Shown: positions 8,555 to 17,200 of the stretch, in pieces
How the letters are laid out: each line of letters opens with the position of its first letter
Position numbering within the stretch: the first letter of the stretch is position 1
Assembly (NCBI RefSeq): GCF_040372805.1
Contig: NZ_BAABWJ010000006.1
Coordinates: 203,224 to 267,223 of the forward strand
Length of the DNA: 64,000 bases
Source: Pseudoteredinibacter isoporae_A
Lineage (GTDB): Bacteria > Pseudomonadota > Gammaproteobacteria > Pseudomonadales > Cellvibrionaceae
Direction of reading: 5' to 3'
The notes under the pieces: model-generated
The model's database searches: none
What the model saw: only the letters and a program-made list of their open reading frames with translations
What the model was told of the DNA's origin: nothing
Program-made: the position numbers and the translations under genes

Positions 8555-10261
8555 TTATTCTTCCTCACTCACCCAATCTTTAATCACCAGAGCCACACGT
8601 CCTGCGTCTTCTGCAACCAGGGCTTTCACGGTATTGAGCTGGGTTTCATAGGTTTCATCCGGGCTTGGCAATGCCAGTGTCTCTCCGCCGGTCAGGGTCA
8701 CGGCGTCATCCGATAGAGAGTCATAACCTTCCATTTCGACCGCGGCCAGCTCAGCCAACTGAGCGGCTTCTTCGGCTTCACGACGTTCGCGACCGGATTC
8801 CGCCAGGTTTCTCAACAGTGGACGCAATAAACCCAGCAATAAAATAAGAATAATCAATAAACCCACGGCCTGCTTGGTAAGGTTGCCAAACCAAGCTTGT
8901 TCCCAGACAGGAGGTTCTTCAATGACGAGTTCATCCTTAGCAATAAAGGGCGAATTCAAAACATTGACGCTGTCGCCTCGCGCAGAAGAAAACCCGACAG
9001 CATCGCGGACCAGAATGGTCATTCGATCCAGTTCGTCCTGTGTCCAGGGGACACGACTGCTCTCGCCACTTTGGGCATTGGCGACCACTTTGTCGTCGAC
9101 CACAACCGCAACCGTTAGGCGTTTGATATTGCCTTGCTGATGACGGGTATAGCTAACCGTGCGATCCAATTCATAGTTCCGCGTTGCCTGACTGCGCACA
9201 CGTTCATTAGCGCCTTGTGCATTGGGGTTTTGCCCGTTGGCCTCTTCGGGTGCCTCAGCCATGCCCGGCGGCTGATTCGTCAAGGCTCCGGGAATACCCG
9301 CAACCAGATCGTTACCACGCTGTTCATTCAAGGTTTGTTCGCTGCGAATCGCGGGTAAATCCGGGTTAAAAACCTCTTCAGCCTGCTCCACTTGAGTGAA
9401 ATCCACATCGGCACTGACTTCGGCTTTAAAACCTTCAGGGCCGACTACCGGTTCCAAAATACTGTTGATGCGGCGCGTCAGATCATCTTCAACTTTGCGG
9501 GTAAAATCCCGCTGCTTCGCCGCCATGATCAGCTCTTGGTTATCTTCTCCCTGAGACAATAAATTACCGCTTTGATCCACCACGGTGACGTTTTCCAGTT
9601 TCAATTCAGGAATACTGGAGGCGACCAGGTTTGCAATGGCTTTCACCTGCTCGGTTTTGATGCTGCGTCCTGCATACAGATCCACGAAGACGGACGCTCG
9701 TGGCTCTCGGGCATCACGAACAAAGACGGAGCGTTTGGGAATAGCGAGGTGTACGCGAGCGTTTTTTACCGTTTTAATTGCGGTAATGGTTCTGGCCAGT
9801 TCACCTTCCAGACTGCGCTTGTAACGAGCGCTTTCCATAAACTGGCTGGTCCCCAGTGGCTGTTCCTGATCCAACAACTCAAAACCCGTACCATCAGTGG
9901 CCGCGTCATTGACCTCGGCTAACTTAATTCGGGCTTGATAGATATCCTGCTCGGCGACCAGTATCGTGTTATTTTTCTGGTCAACCTTGTAGTCGATTTC
10001 GTTTTCTTCCAACAGGCGTGCAATTTCGGGAACATCCAAAATATTACTGCTGCTGAACAGTGGGCGGTAATTGTCTTCTTGGGTCCAGAGCACCACAGCA
10101 AAGCCGATGGCCACGCTCGCCGCCAGGCCAACCATTAAGCCAACCTGACGCACCAGGTTGAGATTATTAAACCCTTCGACTAAATCAGATGAAGATTTCT
10201 TTTGGGATTCTGCTCCGCCATCTTCCGCGAAATCGCCCATATCAGTTTCTGCAGTGGACAT
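8555..10261 (-). CDS. fliF: FliF, MS-ring protein
   Basis: 568 aa. FliF forms the inner-membrane MS ring that nucleates the basal body and houses the export gate. Transmembrane helices are at about 41-59 and 463-482. Between them lie the ring-building motifs, including the YscJ/FliF-type domain with SARYKRSLEGELARTI and RVHLAIPKRSVFVRD. The cytoplasmic C-terminal tail ending LVIKDWVSEEE is the FliG-binding segment. It lies between fliE and fliG in the canonical order. Confidence 0.97.
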   Translation of the reverse strand: MSTAETDMGDFAEDGGAESQKKSSSDLVEGFNNLNLVRQVGLMVGLAASVAIGFAVVLWTQEDNYRPLFSSSNILDVPEIARLLEENEIDYKVDQKNNTILVAEQDIYQARIKLAEVNDAATDGTGFELLDQEQPLGTSQFMESARYKRSLEGELARTITAIKTVKNARVHLAIPKRSVFVRDAREPRASVFVDLYAGRSIKTEQVKAIANLVASSIPELKLENVTVVDQSGNLLSQGEDNQELIMAAKQRDFTRKVEDDLTRRINSILEPVVGPEGFKAEVSADVDFTQVEQAEEVFNPDLPAIRSEQTLNEQRGNDLVAGIPGALTNQPPGMAEAPEEANGQNPNAQGANERVRSQATRNYELDRTVSYTRHQQGNIKRLTVAVVVDDKVVANAQSGESSRVPWTQDELDRMTILVRDAVGFSSARGDSVNVLNSPFIAKDELVIEEPPVWEQAWFGNLTKQAVGLLIILILLLGLLRPLLRNLAESGRERREAEEAAQLAELAAVEMEGYDSLSDDAVTLTGGETLALPSPDETYETQLNTVKALVAEDAGRVALVIKDWVSEEE

Positions 10262-10280
10262 AGTAGCCAGACCTCAGCAC

Positions 10281-10649
10281 TTACATTGGCATATTCATAA
10301 CATCGCGGTAGGCATCAACCAGCTTATTGCGCACTTGCAACATTGACTGGAAACTGACGGATGCTTTTTGCGAGGCGATCATAACGTCGGTGACGTCCAC
10401 AGACTTGTCGCCCTGCTCATAACGGGTTGCCAGCGCTGCCGATTGTTTCTGCACACTGTTCACCTTGTCGATGGCCTGGCTCATCATGTCCCCAAACGAT
10501 GGGACTTCCTCATTGGCTTGAACCTTCACCCCGGGGCGCACATTGGACGCCACCTGATCCACAGACGATGGGCCATTGAATGCCTGGGTCTGAGATTTCA
10601 GGGTTCGCATTTCCACCAGTAGGCGATTGATATCAACTCGGTCTGTCAT
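10281..10649 (-). CDS. fliE: FliE, hook-basal body adapter protein
   Basis: 122 aa. FliE is the first exported substrate and joins the MS ring/export gate to the proximal rod. The conserved C-terminal half contains SFGDMMSQAIDKVN and DVTDVMIASQKASVSFQSMLQVRNKLVDAYRDVMNM, diagnostic of the family. It is the first gene of the fliEFGHIJ unit, 19 bases before fliF, and has a sigma54 promoter directly upstream. Confidence 0.96.
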   Translation of the reverse strand: MTDRVDINRLLVEMRTLKSQTQAFNGPSSVDQVASNVRPGVKVQANEEVPSFGDMMSQAIDKVNSVQKQSAALATRYEQGDKSVDVTDVMIASQKASVSFQSMLQVRNKLVDAYRDVMNMPM

Positions 10650-10957
10650 GACAGGGCCTTAAACTTGCGATTATTAAGTGACAAAAAGCTGGCAGTTCCA
10701 GCTCCACACTGGGTATCAAGCACAAAGTGGGCCAAAAGTTGCCACCGGGAGACCGAGGCGGCGAAAACTTACCGTCATGAGGTGCGGGGTCTAAATGCGG
10801 GTCTACATGCGGGAGTTAAGGGGGGTGAAGATTAAGCCGACAAACGGGCCTGTCGAACGAATGGCACAATGGGCTTTGGTAGCGGTGTCGCATGATACGA
10901 CACCGCCAATCGAGGGAACGGCTACTCTCGGCGAGTACGACGTTCTAACGAACGAGA
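10650..10957. other. fliE upstream region
   Basis: This 308-base region between the small gene at 10958 and fliE carries the fliE sigma54 promoter. The remainder (about 10740-10957) contains no coding frame that I trust; an open frame on the plus strand there has no coding character. FleQ-type enhancer sites could lie here but none is identifiable by eye. Confidence 0.5.
10718..10734 (-). promoter_or_regulatory. sigma54 (-24/-12) promoter of fliE operon
   Basis: On the minus strand: TGGCCCACTTTGTGCTT, with GG and GC separated by 10 bases (plus-strand cc 10732-10733 and gc 10720-10721). The start point would be near 10708, about 60 bases before the fliE ATG. Confidence 0.75.
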
Positions 10958-11122
10958 TTACTCAAAATCAAACGAAAATTCCTGAGTTTCACGCCTCAAA
11001 CGCGCTTCCTCCAGGCGGTCTTCCAGACGCCGACGGGCGTCAAGTATTTCAACGGTAGGACAAATAGCTGACTCTATCTGAGGGTCAAATTCATGCTGTT
11101 CTTCTAAGACTTGATAGCTCAT
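10958..11122 (-). CDS. Small conserved protein, resembles the PA3496 family
   Basis: 54 aa from the ATG at 11122, which has a CAGGAG ribosome binding site 9 bases upstream; a longer frame from 11224 has none. Acidic N-terminal half, then an Arg/Glu-rich predicted helix (DARRRLEDRLEEARLRRE) and an acidic aromatic end FSFDFE. This plan (RRRLE helix plus DFDF-type tail) resembles the small PA3496 family of pseudomonads, which is of unknown or envelope-related function. I recognise it by pattern only, without alignment. It is a single gene between the adhesin leader and fliE. Confidence 0.6.
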   Translation of the reverse strand: MSYQVLEEQHEFDPQIESAICPTVEILDARRRLEDRLEEARLRRETQEFSFDFE

Positions 11123-11647
11123 ACCGATACTCCTGTCGCGATATGCATACTGCGCACGTTGTCTAAAAGTGGGGACAGCGACAAAAATCCAGCCTCTCAC
11201 TGTACCCAGCAGGCCTTCCTGCAAGGGAAAAGTTACCTCTCCGGAGCGTCACCGTCAATAGAAATCTAACCCCTGACAATGACATTTCTATGACATCGAT
11301 TCGACAAGAAACACCTATTATTCAATGCGCCGCCCAATCATGCTAAAGACCTAAAAACGTAGTGCTCAATTCAGAATTCCAATCTTGGTTGTCCGCGATT
11401 AATTCATTACGGGCGCACACGCTTCATCGAATTCACACCTTAGAAACAACCCCTTACTAAGTTCGCTAACACTATTTACTCAATTCAGTTCCCGTAATTA
11501 AAACGCACTTAATGACTAATTATGGTTTTTAAGTTGGCATATGGAACAACTTTCTAAAACTCGTATCATCGCCACGAGAACCCATGCTGGGAGCACGGAT
11601 GTCTGCTTGCTCCACTCACCTTCTGCGAAACACATCAGGATACGATT
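11123..11647. other. Long AT-rich leader region upstream of the Ig-repeat protein gene
   Basis: 525 bases between two divergent genes, so it must contain both promoters. The last 300 bases are AT-rich and contain a dyad GGAGCA/TGCTCC at 11590-11613, just before the AGGA ribosome binding site of the plus-strand gene. No sigma54 or sigma28 element with correct spacing and no known riboswitch fold was recognised. A long untranslated leader is possible. Confidence 0.4.
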
Positions 11648-14600
11648 ATGACCAGCATCGCAACTATTTTGGATAATGCAGGCAGCATTACCGGCCAAGT
11701 CCAACACCTCAGCAAAAGTGACGACGACAGCCTTCAACTCAACGGCACATCTGACCCCGGCAACACCGTTCGAATCTACCAAAACGACACACTGATCGGT
11801 GAAACCGTCGCTGACCAGAATGGCCAATGGCAGTACACCGCGGATCAGCTCAATGAAGGCAGCCATGGATTCAGTGTCAGCAGTGTTGATGGCTCAGGCG
11901 TGGAATCACTTCGCTCTGCGGAATATACGGTCAACGTGGATCAAACAGCGCTGATCGCCAGTGACCTTCAAATCGAAGGTGTAAAAGGTACATTGAGCAG
12001 CGGTTCGAGTACCCACAATGGCCACGTCACCATGAGCGGCAGAGCCGAAGAAAACTCACGTGTCGAGATTTTTGATAATGGTCAATTGGTTGGCGAGGTG
12101 CAGACCGATGCTAACGGCCTCTGGGAAGTCAAACTCAAACTCGATGACGGTCAACACCAAATCAGTACTGTCGTGGTTGATTCCGCAGGAAACAGCAGCC
12201 CGGAATCCATCGCCATTGAACTGGACGTAGACAGTCCTCCCCACGGGGTGGCCAATGGCCAAAATGCCAATTCGCCGCAAGACGTTATCTTACCCCCAAA
12301 TACGCCGATTCAAGACGGCGGTTTCACCAATGACAATACCCCGATTATCCGTGGCACCGCCACCCCCAATGCAGACGTTACCGTCACCGTAAACGGTGAA
12401 ACCTACGGTCCCTTTAAGGCCAATGGGCAAGGCAACTGGGAACTGCAAGTCACAACACCGTTGCCCGAGGGCTTATCTGTTTTTAAAGCCCGAGCTGTGA
12501 ACAGTTTTGGTGAAAGTTTTTCAGCCTACAGTCTCACTATCGACACCGAGGCATCTCCCGCTCCGGTGATCAACAGCGTACTCGATGATGTGGGCCTCTT
12601 TCAGGGAAATCTGAATGATCAGGCCCATACCGACGACAATGAAATTACCCTTCAGGGTATGGGAACCGCCGGCGAGTTTATCACCGTCTACGATGGCGGC
12701 GTGTTCATTGGTGCCACCCAAGTACAAACCGACGGCAGCTGGACTTTCACCAACAATGCCCCACTGGATGACGGCATCCATAATTTTACCGCTTACACAA
12801 TTGACGCTGCCGGGAACACCAGCAGCGAAAGCCTCAGTTTTGAAATCACAGTTGATCAATCGGTCGAAGCTCCGATCATTACTCACCTCATCGATGATCA
12901 GGGCAATGTCACTGGGGACATTCCAGCGGGCGGCGAAACCGACGATGCACTTCCCGTCATTGCGGGTACCGCTGAGCCCAATGCAGACGTTGCGATCACT
13001 CTTAATGGCCAGGCTCTGGCGACGATCACGGCTGATGAGCAAGGTAACTGGACTCTGGCCTTGGTCGATGAGCTCAGTGGCGGAACGCAGACTGTTGTCG
13101 CCACCCAAACTGATCGTGCAGGCAATCAAAGTGCACCGTCACAAACGTTCGAGTTCAACGTTAATCTGAATTCAGCGCCCATTGCCAACGATGACAGCTT
13201 TACCATTAACCGCACGAGCACGCTCGACGTCCTGGCAAACGATAATGACCCGGATAACGACAACCTCAGCGTTAGCCAAATTATCAGCCAGGGCAATCAC
13301 GGAACAGCACACATCAATCAATCCGGCGAGCTAGTGTATACGCCCAATGGCAATAACACCCAAACCGTCAGTGACACATTGGTGTATGAAGTCAGCGATG
13401 GCCGAGGGGGGGTGTCAACGGCGACCGTCACCCTTCAGGTGTTACCACCCATTGAGGAACCCACCCTTGATCTGCTCGCCAGCAGTGATAGTGGCAAGTT
13501 CAACAATGACAATATTACCAACGACACCACGCCAACCTTCACTGGCACCGCCAGTGCGGGCAGCACTGTCGTCTTATTCGCAGACAATACTCAGGTTGGT
13601 CAAACGATTGCCGATGCGAATGGGCAATGGACCATCACCAGCAACGGTTTGGCGGACAACAATTATCAATTTCATGTGGTCAGCTCAGACCAAGGCGTAA
13701 GTCGCAGCTCGGCCGAGCTGCCGGTACAGATCGATACCGTCGTCGATGCATCTGTCGATGTCGCATCCCAGGGCAATAGCGTTTGGTGGAATACCCCCTC
13801 CTCCCGATTCAACAGCCTCTCGGATTTGCGCTTCGAAATTCAAACTAATGAATACGTGGATTACGATATCCAACAAACGAATACTCATTGGTGCTTCGGC
13901 TGGCAATTCTTTGGTTTCAATCCTAGGCCTGGCATTACGGCCACAGGCAATACCTCGGCAAACGCTTCCGTTGGCCCGGATGATGCCTCGATTCACGCCC
14001 AGGGGCGATTCAACTTCAATGCGACCTTGACAGACTTAGCCGGCAATCAGAAAAGTACCGCCATTAACTCTGTCATTATCGATCCCATCGCTTCCTTGGC
14101 GGATGGCGGTTATATCGTGACTTACCTCAAGCTCGCTGAAAATGCTGAAGACGGCTTCGATGTGTACGCCCAACGTTATGATGCAGAAGGTCAGACAGAA
14201 AGCGACAGCTTCCGGGTAAACAGTTTTACTCTGAACGATCAAAGCAACTCTGATGTTATCGGCTTGGCCGATGGTGGCTATGTCATCACCTGGCAGTCAC
14301 GAGACCAGGACGGCGATCTAAATGGCATTTTTGCCCAACGCTACGACGTGAACAATCAAGCGGTTGGTCCTGAAACCCAGATTAATGTCTATAGCGACGA
14401 GAACCAGCAACGTCCGGCCATCAGCGACTTAGCGGACGGTGGTTATGTCATCACCTGGATGAGTCACGGCCAGGATGGCAGCGGTGAAGGCGTTTACATG
14501 CGAGTTTTCAATGCCGCGGGAGAAGCCATCACTGGTGATGTGCGCGTCACTGAAACTGCAATCGATCACCAGGCCAATCCCAGCATTACAACTCTGAATG

Positions 14601-15616
14601 ACGGACGCTTTGTCGTTTCCTGGGACTCCCCCAATACCGATGGCGCACCACAGTCGATGGCTAGACTGTTCGACAGCAATGGCGATGCCACCGGCCCTGA
14701 ATTCAGTTTGTCAGAGACCGACACCCCACAATTTCAAACTCACATCAGCGCAAGCGCCGATGGGGGGTTTGTGGTGAGCTGGTTGGCCGTCAGTTCCGAA
14801 GGCGAAGCTCAGGTTACGGTTCAACGCTATGATGCAAACGGCAACAGCCTGATGAATCAAGCCATTACTGTGCACAGCTCGGAAAGTGCCTTCAACAGCA
14901 AACCTGAAGTGGCCGGTTTGAACAATGGTGACTTTGTTGTGACCTGGACAGCAGAAGATGGCGATCAACTCGGTGTCTTTGCCTCGCGTTACCGCGCCGA
15001 TGGTTCGGTCATCTTTGAAAACAAACGTATCAACCCACAGGCACAGGGCGTGCAGGCCGAACCTCATATTGTCGCACTGGAAGACGGTGGTTATCTCATC
15101 ACCTGGGGTGATCAGCAACTTCAAGAGGGACGCGCCTCTGTGTGGGGGCAGCAATTCGATGCTCAAGATAATGCCACAGGCCCAGCGTTTGAAGTCGGTC
15201 AGGTTGTCGAACTGGAGCCCGCCTCTGAGCCTGATGCACTACTCGACGATGGTGAATCCCTTCCTACGGTTACCGACGCTGGCCAGGCCAGTGATTCGAC
15301 AGCTGCGTCCCCCCTTATCGTCAACAATGGTGAAGGGAATATGCTGCCAAGCTCTGAAAGCAATACCGATGTAGCTGAGCTCGAGGGGCTTGATGTACTC
15401 GCCGAATTGACCGTAACAAACCTGATCAACATTGATTTAAGCGATGTCTTCATCGATGCTGACTTGAGTTTTAATCGCGGCGCTTTTATCGACACTGGGT
15501 CTCAAACAGATCACAGTCTCTCCACCAGCACCTACGATGCGATCTATGAAGCTGGATCAGAACTTGCGGACCTATTGAATCAACAGGTTCTGCAGGCGGA
15601 TCTGGACTTTATTTAA
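11648..15616 (+). CDS. Large Ig-repeat surface protein (Bap-like adhesin type) with seven-repeat domain
   Basis: 1322 aa, start ATG preceded by AGGA, no signal peptide. Residues 1-500 hold five Bacterial Ig-like repeats, each with a variant of the signature GxAEPNADVxVxxNGxxxGxxxADxxGxW. Residues about 505-600 form a cadherin/VCBS-like module (ANDDSFTI, LANDNDPDNDNLSV, LVYEVSDGRGG). Another Ig-like repeat follows (about 605-700), then a Trp-containing segment. From residue 817 to about 1197 there are seven repeats of 53-56 residues with the core LADGGYVITW and an RYDxxG element, suggestive of a seven-bladed propeller. The acidic C-terminus ends LQADLDFI. No RTX nonapeptides are present. Absence of a Sec signal and the D-hydrophobic C-terminus suggest type I secretion; this is inference. 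Role in adhesion is inferred from architecture. It is alone on the plus strand inside the flagellar locus. Confidence 0.8.
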   Translation: MTSIATILDNAGSITGQVQHLSKSDDDSLQLNGTSDPGNTVRIYQNDTLIGETVADQNGQWQYTADQLNEGSHGFSVSSVDGSGVESLRSAEYTVNVDQTALIASDLQIEGVKGTLSSGSSTHNGHVTMSGRAEENSRVEIFDNGQLVGEVQTDANGLWEVKLKLDDGQHQISTVVVDSAGNSSPESIAIELDVDSPPHGVANGQNANSPQDVILPPNTPIQDGGFTNDNTPIIRGTATPNADVTVTVNGETYGPFKANGQGNWELQVTTPLPEGLSVFKARAVNSFGESFSAYSLTIDTEASPAPVINSVLDDVGLFQGNLNDQAHTDDNEITLQGMGTAGEFITVYDGGVFIGATQVQTDGSWTFTNNAPLDDGIHNFTAYTIDAAGNTSSESLSFEITVDQSVEAPIITHLIDDQGNVTGDIPAGGETDDALPVIAGTAEPNADVAITLNGQALATITADEQGNWTLALVDELSGGTQTVVATQTDRAGNQSAPSQTFEFNVNLNSAPIANDDSFTINRTSTLDVLANDNDPDNDNLSVSQIISQGNHGTAHINQSGELVYTPNGNNTQTVSDTLVYEVSDGRGGVSTATVTLQVLPPIEEPTLDLLASSDSGKFNNDNITNDTTPTFTGTASAGSTVVLFADNTQVGQTIADANGQWTITSNGLADNNYQFHVVSSDQGVSRSSAELPVQIDTVVDASVDVASQGNSVWWNTPSSRFNSLSDLRFEIQTNEYVDYDIQQTNTHWCFGWQFFGFNPRPGITATGNTSANASVGPDDASIHAQGRFNFNATLTDLAGNQKSTAINSVIIDPIASLADGGYIVTYLKLAENAEDGFDVYAQRYDAEGQTESDSFRVNSFTLNDQSNSDVIGLADGGYVITWQSRDQDGDLNGIFAQRYDVNNQAVGPETQINVYSDENQQRPAISDLADGGYVITWMSHGQDGSGEGVYMRVFNAAGEAITGDVRVTETAIDHQANPSITTLNDGRFVVSWDSPNTDGAPQSMARLFDSNGDATGPEFSLSETDTPQFQTHISASADGGFVVSWLAVSSEGEAQVTVQRYDANGNSLMNQAITVHSSESAFNSKPEVAGLNNGDFVVTWTAEDGDQLGVFASRYRADGSVIFENKRINPQAQGVQAEPHIVALEDGGYLITWGDQQLQEGRASVWGQQFDAQDNATGPAFEVGQVVELEPASEPDALLDDGESLPTVTDAGQASDSTAASPLIVNNGEGNMLPSSESNTDVAELEGLDVLAELTVTNLINIDLSDVFIDADLSFNRGAFIDTGSQTDHSLSTSTYDAIYEAGSELADLLNQQVLQADLDFI
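14093..15235 (+). repeat. Seven in-frame repeats of 53-56 codons in the surface protein gene
   Basis: The aligned core residues (L of LADGGY and equivalents) fall at residues 817, 873, 928, 983, 1036, 1091 and 1144, giving periods of 56, 55, 55, 53, 55 and 53. Cores seen: DGGYIVTY, DGGYVITW (twice), DGRFVVSW, DGGFVVSW, NGDFVVTW and DGGYLITW. DNA identity between repeats is modest, so this is an old protein-level repeat. Confidence 0.85.
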
Positions 15617-15634
15617 TCTTGATTAAGTCTGGTC

Positions 15635-15668
15635 CATAAAAAAGGCTGCTCACGCAGCCTTTTTTATG
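15635..15668. terminator. Bidirectional Rho-independent terminator
   Basis: A perfect 15-bp stem, CATAAAAAAGGCTGC pairing with GCAGCCTTTTTTATG, around a TCAC loop. The A-run and T-run flanks make it usable from both sides. It lies between the convergent surface-protein gene (plus) and fleR (minus). Confidence 0.92.
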
Positions 15669-15681
15669 GTGTTTTGGCAGC

Positions 15682-17139
15682 CTAGCAAGCCAGTTGGGCA
15701 TCAACATTCAAACCCAAGTCCTTAAAGCGCGCAATTTTATAGCGCAATGTTCTCGGACTGATCCCCAAACGACCTGCAGTATTCTTTTTGCTGCCACCTT
15801 CTTGCTTCAAAGTCTGAACAATGATTTCAAATTCCCGGCGCTTTAAATCATCGCCCAACAGCGCGGAATGAAGGTCTTCAGCCACCTCCTCCTTGAGTTC
15901 ATCCTGAGGAGACATCGCTTCCTCAGGCGTATTCGGCCCAGGGCTGGCTTGCTGTATCGAACATACATTTGAAGGCAGGATATCGGGTTTGGGACTGAAT
16001 TGATTGGAAAACTCCAAGCCCAAATCTTCCGCTTGAATATCTTTGCCCGCCTGAAGGATCAAAGCCCGCTGCATAACATTATCCAGCTCACGTACGTTTC
16101 CAGGCCAAGCGTAAGCCAACATCGCCTCCTGGGCAGAAACTGTCAATTCCATATCATGGCGGTGTTGTTTTTCAGCGTGTTTTTCCAATAACTTGTTGGC
16201 CAGAGGAATAATATCTTCCGTTCGGTCGCGCAGTGGCGCCCACTGCAAGGGGAGAACACTGAGACGGTAATACAGATCTTCGCGAAATTTACCTTCGGCA
16301 ACGTAGTGGCGCATATCGCGGTTTGAGGTTGCGATCACCCGGACATCAAGCTTGATGGTTTTTCGCCCGCCCAAACGCTCCACTTCCTTCTCCTGCAACA
16401 CTCGCAACAGTTTGGCTTGCAGCCCCAGATCCATTTCGGAAATTTCATCCAGCAGCAACGTGCCACCATTGGCTTGCTCGAACTTTCCGGGAGCAGAACT
16501 GGTCGCACCAGTGTAAGCGCCTTTCTCATGGCCAAACAACATTGCTTCGAGCATATTCTCGGGAATGGCCGCACAGTTAATCGCAATAAAAGGGTTGCCC
16601 ACCCGTGGAGACTGGTCGTGGACATAGCGCGCAAGCACTTCTTTGCCCGTTCCAGATTCGCCAACAATTAAGACAGTTGAATCTGTTTGCGCGACACGAC
16701 TTGCCAAACGCAACAGCTGTTGACTGGATTCCGATTCCGCAACGGGCGCATCCAATTGAGAACAAGCTGCCCCACGAACGTATTTGGCCACCGTGTCGAG
16801 TAACAGCTTCGGCTGAAAAGGCTTCACCAGATAATCAACAGCACCCAGTCGCATCGCTTCGACCGAATCGCTCACACTGGCGTAGGCGGTCACCAACAAC
16901 ATGGGGATGTGGGCATATTGCTGTCGAACCTGAACCAGTAATTCATGACCGGACATCCCGCCCATATTGACGTCCGATACAATCATATGAATATCACTGT
17001 GCAACGCCAATTCTTGCAGGGCGCGCTCTGCACTTTCGGCGGCAACTACACGATACTCTGCCATTTCCAGAGTGTCGCAAAGCGCCTCTCGCAGATCCAT
17101 ATCGTCTTCAACTACCAGAATTTTGTGATTATCCATCAT
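15682..17139 (-). CDS. fleR: FleR, sigma54-dependent flagellar response regulator
   Basis: 485 aa from MMDNHKILVVEDD at 17139; the frame is open further upstream but that extension is not homologous-looking and would overlap fleS. Receiver domain first, with phosphoacceptor Asp56 (SDVNMGG), LLVTAYA and KPFQP. Then comes an AAA+ domain with Walker A GESGTGKE, the sigma54-contact loop GAYTGA (Tyr in place of the commoner Phe) and the Walker B-like GGTLLLDEI. A Fis-type HTH is at the C-terminus (NTAGRLGISPRTLRYKI). It is phosphorylated by FleS and activates middle flagellar genes such as hook and rod operons with RpoN. Cotranscribed with fleS, 61-base gap. Confidence 0.95.
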   Translation of the reverse strand: MMDNHKILVVEDDMDLREALCDTLEMAEYRVVAAESAERALQELALHSDIHMIVSDVNMGGMSGHELLVQVRQQYAHIPMLLVTAYASVSDSVEAMRLGAVDYLVKPFQPKLLLDTVAKYVRGAACSQLDAPVAESESSQQLLRLASRVAQTDSTVLIVGESGTGKEVLARYVHDQSPRVGNPFIAINCAAIPENMLEAMLFGHEKGAYTGATSSAPGKFEQANGGTLLLDEISEMDLGLQAKLLRVLQEKEVERLGGRKTIKLDVRVIATSNRDMRHYVAEGKFREDLYYRLSVLPLQWAPLRDRTEDIIPLANKLLEKHAEKQHRHDMELTVSAQEAMLAYAWPGNVRELDNVMQRALILQAGKDIQAEDLGLEFSNQFSPKPDILPSNVCSIQQASPGPNTPEEAMSPQDELKEEVAEDLHSALLGDDLKRREFEIIVQTLKQEGGSKKNTAGRLGISPRTLRYKIARFKDLGLNVDAQLAC

Positions 17140-17200
17140 AAACTCGCCTGCCTGTTTCAAATTCTTTTCAATCGTTTCAAATCTATTGCGCTCAATGTCG

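Noticed and set aside
10730..10745. Second -24/-12-like element (TGGCAACTTTTGGC on the minus strand) near fliE
   Set aside because: Spacing is one base short; the overlapping element at 10718-10734 has the right spacing.
12521..13129. Open frame antisense to the Ig-repeat gene
   Set aside because: Mirror of repeat-rich coding sequence; no ribosome binding site or domain.
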